Assembly (NCBI GenBank): GCA_963930645.1
Contig: OZ005654.1
Span: forward strand, 39,245,763 to 39,309,762
Length of the DNA stretch: 64,000 nt
Reading direction: 5' to 3'
DNA from: Salticus scenicus
Lineage: Eukaryota; Arthropoda; Arachnida; Araneae; Salticidae
Shown here: positions 58,010 through 64,000 of the stretch, piece after piece
Layout: every line of letters starts with the position of its first letter
Numbering within the stretch: the first letter of the stretch is position 1
Position numbers and translations under genes: made by a program
The notes under the pieces: model-generated
The model's input: only the letters and a program-made list of their open reading frames with translations
Told to the model about the DNA's origin: nothing
The model's database searches: none

Positions 58010-59036
58010 CTCTTTTTATTCTTCTATATTCAATAGAAGAAAGTATTGGATTCGTAAAAATTTTCGACTTCCGGTTTTCGACGGATTTGCACATTTTGAG
58101 AGGTTTTGAACACGATTTTAATATTTTTAGAAAATGTCTGTCTGTCCGTCTGTGTGTGTGTGTGTGTATGACAAAAATTTTGTGGCAACTGTATCTCTGG
58201 AATTACTGCTCAGAATTGTATATAAATTTATATGTAGATGCACCTTGACCTAAATTAGTGCCTATCAACTTTTGGTGTGAACCGCTCAACAGGTGGCGCT
58301 GCTATACAACGATTTCCTCAATTTAAGGGGAGGCTATATCTCAGGTTCTATTGCGTGTAATCAAACAAAACTTGATATGTAAGAAGGTCATTATGAGACA
58401 TTAACGCTGATTCAGTTTGAATGCTTATCGGCCAACAGGTGGCGCTACCTTACAGCGATTTTCGAAATTTAAGGGAAGGCTATATCGCAGGAAGTACTGC
58501 ACAGAATTGCATATAAATTTATATTTACATACATTTGACATACATTAGTATCTATCAACTTTTGGTGCCAACCGCTCAACAAGTGGTATTACTACACAGC
58601 GATTTCTGCAATTGAAGAAAAGGCTATATCTCAGGTTCTATCTCGTATAATCAAACAAAACTTGATATTTGAGAAGGCCGTTATGAGGCATTATGCTGAT
58701 TCGAGTTGAATGCTTATGGGCCAATAGATGGCGCTGCTATACTAGAAATTTCCTCGATAACGGGAAGGCTCTATCACAAATTGTATGGCATATGACTGCA
58801 CGAAACTTGATGTATGAAATAACCATTATAAAAACACATTTTTTAAGATGTTATTTATAGACAATAAAGCTGTTTTTCTTTGGATATTTAGCATTAGTTC
58901 TCTCTAAGATGAAAATCATTTGCATTCATCATGTTAGATAATTTTAATAAATAATAGTTTTAATAAATTATTTGCCCTTGGTGAATTTGTATAGGAAAAT
59001 ATAGAAGGAAGTCTTGTGGTAGCCACAACATACTAG
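58010..59036 (+). mobile_element. HINE family E, full-length copy with tandem array
   Basis: The 5-prime stem-loop TTCTTCTAT/ATAGAAGAA (58019-58041) is followed by AGTATTGGATTCGTAAAAAT. A (GT)n tract is at 58140-58168. Four units of about 145 bp follow, each with CAACAGGTGGCGCTGCTATA or a variant. The 3-prime end is ATAGAAGGAAGT (59001-59012), C, hairpin TTGTGG-TAG-CCACAA, then CATACTAG and T. Hairpin plus CTAG before T is a Helitron-type end. The 80-aa frame at 58006-58248 is not a gene. Confidence 0.8.
58247..58800 (+). repeat. Four-unit 145-bp array with CTCF-core-like decamers
   Basis: AGGTGGCGCT at 58291-58300 and 58437-58446, AAGTGGTATT (decayed) at 58581-58590 and AGATGGCGCT at 58726-58735, spaced 146, 144 and 145 bp. 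Units alternate in two subtypes (every second unit is more alike), giving a higher-order period of about 290 bp. Confidence 0.8.
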
Positions 59037-60214
59037 TTTATCCTATGTATTTCATTCTGCTCACATATTAGATTTGAAGTATAATATTATAACAATTTTA
59101 TTATTGATAATCATCACTACTTTTATGTATTTAAATATAACTCTTTGAGCTTTAAAATGGGGTTATTAAAATTAATTGATAAGAAATATAGGTATAAATT
59201 AATATCATAGTAATTGTATAGTTTAAAAAGTTAAGTTATTTATGAAAGTGTTTAAGATAATAGTTAATTATTATATTAAATTAAAGTTAATTTTAATGAA
59301 TAGTATCATTATCTAATATTAAATATTACTTAACAAAATTATTGATAATTTAAAATTACTCAACTCGTCTCGCCTGTTTTGAATATTGAGTATATCTATT
59401 TGAAGTGCTGGATTAAATATATATTTAATTTCAGAATTTTATAATTATTCAGTATTTGCTTTTTTTAGCAATGTTATTGGAATAAATAAATAAATAAATC
59501 TTGGGAAAATTCGTGAAATTGTGTTAGAGCGAGATTTTTACTGGTGACTTTCTTTCAGGGGAGATTTCGAAAGGTGAATTTTACGGAGGCATTTTGAATT
59601 TAACCCTGTTATTGGTAATAATTTGTGGGGAGGAGAGGGAATCGTAGGTTATTTTAAACATTTATTTATTTATTAACATATCCTTTGAGAGTTTACTAAT
59701 TAAAAAATGTAAGTGGATGGTAAGGGACCCATATATGTAAATCGGTCCCTGCACCTTTCACGAATATGATATTCAAGAATTGCTATAAATGCCTAAGCAT
59801 TCATAGATACCGATTAAATATTTCTTATTTGATTTGATATAGGATTTTTTGAAAGCCAAGATAAGTAAAATCCCGCTGGCTGTTTTAGAGGTGCTTCAGT
59901 TACACTAAACAAATGTGTTTACCATGGTTAAAAAAAAAAAAAAAAAAAAAAGAAGTGAAAGGCGATCGAACTTGAAGAGGTAGCGAGATGAGTGATGGAA
60001 TTTGACGATCGATTCCATTTTTCCTCTTCAGAAGAAGAGTGGGAGGTTTGTGTTCTTACTTTAACCTACTTTTTGATGAAATTTTGATTACTGTCGAAAT
60101 CGACATAAGAAAGATCCCCCGAATGGGGGGACGCTTCGTTTCTATTACGTGGGAAAGGAGTTTGACGTTGGAGAGAGGTGAGAGAACGGAAGTTGATTGT
60201 GACTGACTCCGTGA
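59037..60214. other. AT-rich sequence grading into the GC-rich island
   Basis: AT-rich to about 59950 (A tract 59930-59951). CpG content then rises toward the promoter candidate. No exon identified. Confidence 0.5.
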
Positions 60215-60520
60215 TTCGTCCTTGGGGGGGAGCAGCAATCCATATGTATTCCTTTTCCTGAATACAACCTTGATCCTGGTGGCCCACTCTTCGCAGACCC
60301 TCTCAGCCGCACAAGTCGGATGAAGCGCCAGAGGGCGCTCGCGCCTCCGAGGTCAAAGCGGCTTGTTGTTTCTTCCTTCAGGAGCGTTGTTGTGTGTCGG
60401 AACCGGCCGTGTGTACTAATGGATTACGTCGGTCGCCCGGATCGTATCGGCTACCGTGCGATGCGGGTCAAACTGTGTCACTCTTAACTGGATATACCTT
60501 CGTTATCTACTGAAAAACCA
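60215..60520 (+). promoter_or_regulatory. CpG-rich promoter and first-exon candidate
   Basis: This is the most CpG-rich stretch of the window. It ends at ACCA-GTAAGTAA, with a near-consensus splice donor at 60521. The frame is open from 60215 to a TAA at 60485-60487. From the first ATG (60320) it encodes 55 residues, starting MKRQRALAPPRSKRL and ending MRVKLCHS. That frame stops before the donor, so if the exon is real it is a 5-prime UTR exon with an upstream ORF. No TATA box is evident, as expected for a CpG-type promoter. Transcription would run rightward out of the window or into a distant exon. Confidence 0.45.
60330..60339 (+). promoter_or_regulatory. CTCF-core-like site AGAGGGCGCT
   Basis: GCGCC-AGAGGGCGCT-C fits the CTCF core AG-R-K-GGC-R-S. 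The upstream half (GCGCC against CCASY) fits in three of five positions. Its location in the CpG island is where such sites are often found, but binding is not shown. Confidence 0.4.
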
Positions 60521-63434
60521 GTAAGTAAACCGTGTCCTCTTTTTTGCTTCATCGTGTATTGTTTTCTGAGATAGCTCATTTTCGTCTGGAAGAGATGACC
60601 TACTGGTCACTTCTGTTAGTAAACAAAACTGGACATTCACGAATAGAGGTTTTCAATAGCTATAGGTCAGTTTTTGATATTATTCCTTCCACTAGTTCAC
60701 TCAAGTCGATCGTTTTTATATAGAGTTACATTTTATGTTTAATGGAGAGTAGGCATTTCAGTATTTCACCTTTAAAACTATAGTAAAAGCATTATTTTTG
60801 TTAAAATCTTTACAGCCACTGGATAATAAGTGCTTACAAATATGAACAAGTCAGAGGCAAAATTCTGGAGTTTTATCGTGCGTAGCCAAAATAGATTTCA
60901 CGACTAATTGAATAAAATAATTCAGTACCCTCTCACCCACCCACTCACCCGTTACAACCTGCCCTTGAAGGCTTGAAGGTACTCCTTTAACCTTATTATG
61001 GTCAAAGCTGTTCAGTATGCACCAACTCCTAGTACTAGATATATTTTCCAAATAATAATAATGAATAAATAAGTTAAATGATTTATTAGATTTCTGTAAG
61101 AATTTTTTTCCCCAGTGACACAGGATATTGAAGTAAAGGTACACACACGCAGATATTATAAATACTGTGTGTGTATCAAGCAACTCCGGTTTATCTGTCT
61201 TTCCGCGTAAATATTTTTAGAATACCTCGAAATTGTTATTCAAGTACACTATGGCATGTTTCCTATTAAAAATGGGCTGGTTTTTGTACAGAATTGGAGA
61301 CTCCTTAAAAATTTTTTTAATACATTGCGTTTTATGGGAAGTATCTTTATAAAGTACATTTTCGCACTGCACAAAATTGAAAGAGTGCCTTTGTACTGCA
61401 CAAAACATAATGAAATTAACTATATATATGCATTAAAGCCTTTTTTCTATAGAAAACACTATAATTATCACTAAGGAATTACCATCTAAGGTTACCACAG
61501 AGACTCACAAAAGTATTTTGGTACAATTAATAATAGAAATTACCGGAAGTTCAAATTCACCAAATTGAAATATGTTATTAAAATTCGTAATCGCATGTTT
61601 ACTATCGAAAAAGGTACAAATAGTATAATTGTTTGTGCACATTGACTCACAAAAGATTTTTGGTGCATTATGGTCCGTGAGAGATTTTTTAAAAGGCATA
61701 TTATAATATGTGTACTCTGCACACACCTTAACGAAATTAATATGAAATATTAAAATGCACAAAATCTGTAGGATAAAACCTATTTATCATAATTGATTAG
61801 TTTACAGCACCCCACAAAATTGTATGAGATATAAATGAAAATGGCTCAATGTAAATTTTTAATATTATTACTATTAGGCTTTTTTTCCAGTACACTATAC
61901 GATGTGTATGCAAATTTTACACTATAAAATCTTTTTAATCTAAATCTATAAAAATGTTTTGTGCGATTCCTTACTCAACGGTTAAAATATATTGTGGTAG
62001 CCTTATTTATGCAATATACAGGGCTACACATAAAAGCAATGTTTTTTTTTTTTTTTTTTTTTTTTTTCTTAAGCTATAAAGATATTTTTTCGTTTCGTTT
62101 CTTTCTTTTTTTTTTTTTTTTTTCCCAGTATAATAGTAACACAGGTCTGTAAAATCATATTTTTCCTTTTTTTTCCCTCCTGCTTTGGGTGTTACTAATG
62201 TATTTTCATATGCTGGATTCTGAAACGCTTCTCTTTTCTTCCTAAGGATTTTTCACAAAGTAAGGATGAATATAGGAAGAATAAAAGCTGTAACAAAATC
62301 GAAATTCTTTATGTATAAAATACATTAAAATAGATTATTATTTACACATTATCTTTTTAATGTGTTTCTTCACATCGAAACTCCGTTTAGAGCTTTTGCT
62401 CTTGCGTACGGCTAGAGAGAGAACACTCTCTAGGCAGCACCCTACAATAAATAATCTGCTAACATGTTAATATTCCATTTGGCTTTCAGATCACCTTTGT
62501 ATTTCTTTTGATGTCTCTATGAAAGAGCTCTTCACTCACATCACCTAGATTTTTCCAGGAAAGAACTGATATGGGAGAGGAAAAAGTGGAGTTTAACCCC
62601 TTGCCGTCCCTGACGCTCTAAACCGTAACTACCACCAGTAATTTCGAGGAGTGAAATTTGATATACATAATGGACGAATAACCTTCGAAGTAATTAGGCA
62701 ACAGCTACAGTTAAAATTTAGTAGTGAGATATTGAATAAAAAAGGTCCCTAAAATTAGCAACATTGAACATAGGACTGAAATGAAATAGGACCTGTACAG
62801 GTCCATTTCTGTTAAAAAAAAAAAAAAATCTATTTTCTGTCAAAACTGTACGTGATGGAAATTTTTGAATATTTTTTTCCTTAATCGGCATCAAGAAATA
62901 ATCAGGAAACACACATCACCTTGAAGAAAAAAATTTCATCACAGACCTGTGTAATAATAATTATTATCTTTTAAAGTATTTTAAGGTACCATCATACAAA
63001 TAAAATACATTGCAGGTTAAACGAAGCAGTGATTAGGTACGACTGGAATCTGTTCATAATCTGTGCGAAGAGTTAGAGTTGTCTTATCTTTATTTCTACC
63101 CTGTAGATTATGAAAATCCACCCACAGTACAGGCCTCATTGAGTTCTGCATCAGTTTGATGACCCGCATTTCTTTGCACCCGCATTCCTGAACCAAGAAG
63201 TGAATCCCAGGAAAAGACATTTTATGTCTTTCTCATTATAGTAATTAATTCAAGTTTTTCTCTTTTCTTGTTCTTTGATACCAGGCACTTTCCTAAGACC
63301 CGGATATCACAACTACGCTTTCTTATCGCTGGGCTAGTTCCTCTTGCTTATCATGACATAAAATTGCTGGATTTATATTATGACCCAAAAATAAAAAGCG
63401 CAGGATACAATTTTTTACATTATTATGTTGCGAA
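60521..63434. other. No gene recognised; degenerate repeats near 61240-61930
   Basis: It starts with the donor GTAAGT. At 61240-61930 a loose repeat of about 330 bp recurs (CGCATGTTT-type starts, then GCACA-rich blocks), and the 60-85 aa frames there are products of it. 62593-62611 starts TTAACCCCTTGCCGTCCC, like a piggyBac-type end, but no partner was found. The 67-aa minus frame 63017-63220 has no motif I can name. Confidence 0.4.
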
Positions 63435-64000
63435 CATACATATGTAAGGAAAATACTGCAATCGTGACAAAAATTCGGCTTTGAGATTTTGAGGCATTTA
63501 TACGTTTTGAGGTTCCCTGAATTCATTTTTTGCTATTTTTTTTTTACAGTGATGTATGTGTGTGTGAACACGATAGCGTCTAAACGCTTTGTTCGAGTGA
63601 ACTGAAAGTTGATACGTATGTTGTAGGTCCACTGTAACACGAATTGTGTAGATTTTGGTGAATCTAGCACTTAGCGTTTTTTTTTTTTTTTTAGGAGACA
63701 TAAAGAAATAGTCCTTTTCATTATGACCTATGAGCTTAAATTATCTAAAGTACGGTAGTGTCTAAATGCCTTATTCCATTGAACTGAAAATTTATATACA
63801 TGTTATAGATCACCGTCGCACGAACTGTGTAGATTTTGGTAAATCTGTCACGTGTCACTTATAGATTTTTACAGGAACACAACGAAAAATTTTTTATCAT
63901 TGTGACCTGTGGGCTCCAATTATTTGAAGTGCAATAGCATTAAATGAAACAACATACTTTTAAGGGAAAAATACTCAAACACCCAATTATAATTTTCTCT
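63435..64000 (+). mobile_element. HINE-like element family A, partial (runs off the window)
   Basis: It begins with a decayed 5-prime end (GGAAAATACTGCAATCGTGA), then a GTGTGTGTGAAC microsatellite and GCGTCTAAACGCTTTGTTCG. Tandem units of about 175 bp containing CATTATGACC or CATTGTGACC (63719, 63896) follow. It matches the reverse complement of 7050-7887 and 23203-24206. Confidence 0.75.

Noticed and set aside
61217..61762. Two related minus-strand frames with shared residues
   Set aside because: The similarity is at DNA level in a degenerate repeat of about 330 bp; stops and frame shifts differ between units.
62593..62611. Left end of a third-type piggyBac MITE (TTAACCCCTTGCCG)
   Set aside because: No matching inverted end followed by TTAA was found downstream.

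Overview
This 64 kb window is AT-rich (by eye about 70 percent A+T) eukaryotic DNA with almost no protein-coding content. I read it as intergenic or intronic sequence of an arthropod. A spider or other chelicerate is my best guess, from the mix of tRNA-derived SINEs, Helitron/HINE-like elements, hAT/piggyBac/pogo-like MITEs and a decayed BEL/Pao-type gag. That placement is inference, not proof. Long open reading frames are scarce, and nearly all I checked are chance frames through A/T tracts or repeats. Two places look like parts of real genes: a 50-nt internal exon at 5627-5676 (+) with clean splice sites and a hydrophobic peptide, and a CpG-rich promoter/first-exon candidate at about 60215-60520 (+) that ends at a strong splice donor. 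I cannot name either gene.

Everything else I can support is transposon-derived. 0-10 kb: a hAT-like MITE pair (898, 6476), a reversed Helitron (2144), SINE scraps, a HINE tandem-repeat element (7050), and a repeat (8362) interrupted by a small hAT-like MITE. 10-20 kb: a 705-bp pogo/mariner-like element (11103), a SINE (12255), a rearranged HINE (13887), a GC-rich island (16741), a second copy of the 8362 repeat (17700), a foldback element (18943) and a second GC-rich island (19271). 20-34 kb: a SINE, a second Helitron (20907), a piggyBac-like MITE split by a HINE (23036-24266), a hAT MITE with a perfect 8-bp target duplication (24337), three HINE-type elements (26045, 27490, 30819) and a third Helitron (32715). 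34-46 kb: a hAT-like MITE built on a 35-bp tandem repeat (34384), several copies of one SINE family (37199 onward), a foldback element with arms of about 170 bp (39944), and a BEL/Pao-type gag pseudogene with a primer binding site (42340-43284). 46-60 kb: more piggyBac-, hAT- and pogo-like MITEs, several nested, a TATA-bearing LTR-like fragment (54580), and a 1-kb HINE with a four-unit 145-bp array (58010). 60-64 kb: the promoter candidate, then unremarkable sequence and the start of another HINE (63435).

The most interesting signal is shared terminal architecture in four otherwise dissimilar HINE-type lineages (at 23203, 27490, 30819 and 58010). Each carries a 5-prime stem-loop and, at the other end, a 10-12 bp motif matching the reverse complement of one arm of that stem-loop, followed by C and a second hairpin. 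The arm sequence differs between lineages but matches between the two ends of each element. Several of these elements, a piggyBac-like MITE, another repeat and the promoter candidate also share a CTCF-core-like decamer (AG-R-K-GGCGCT). Five nested insertions can be reconstructed, which gives a relative order of transposition.
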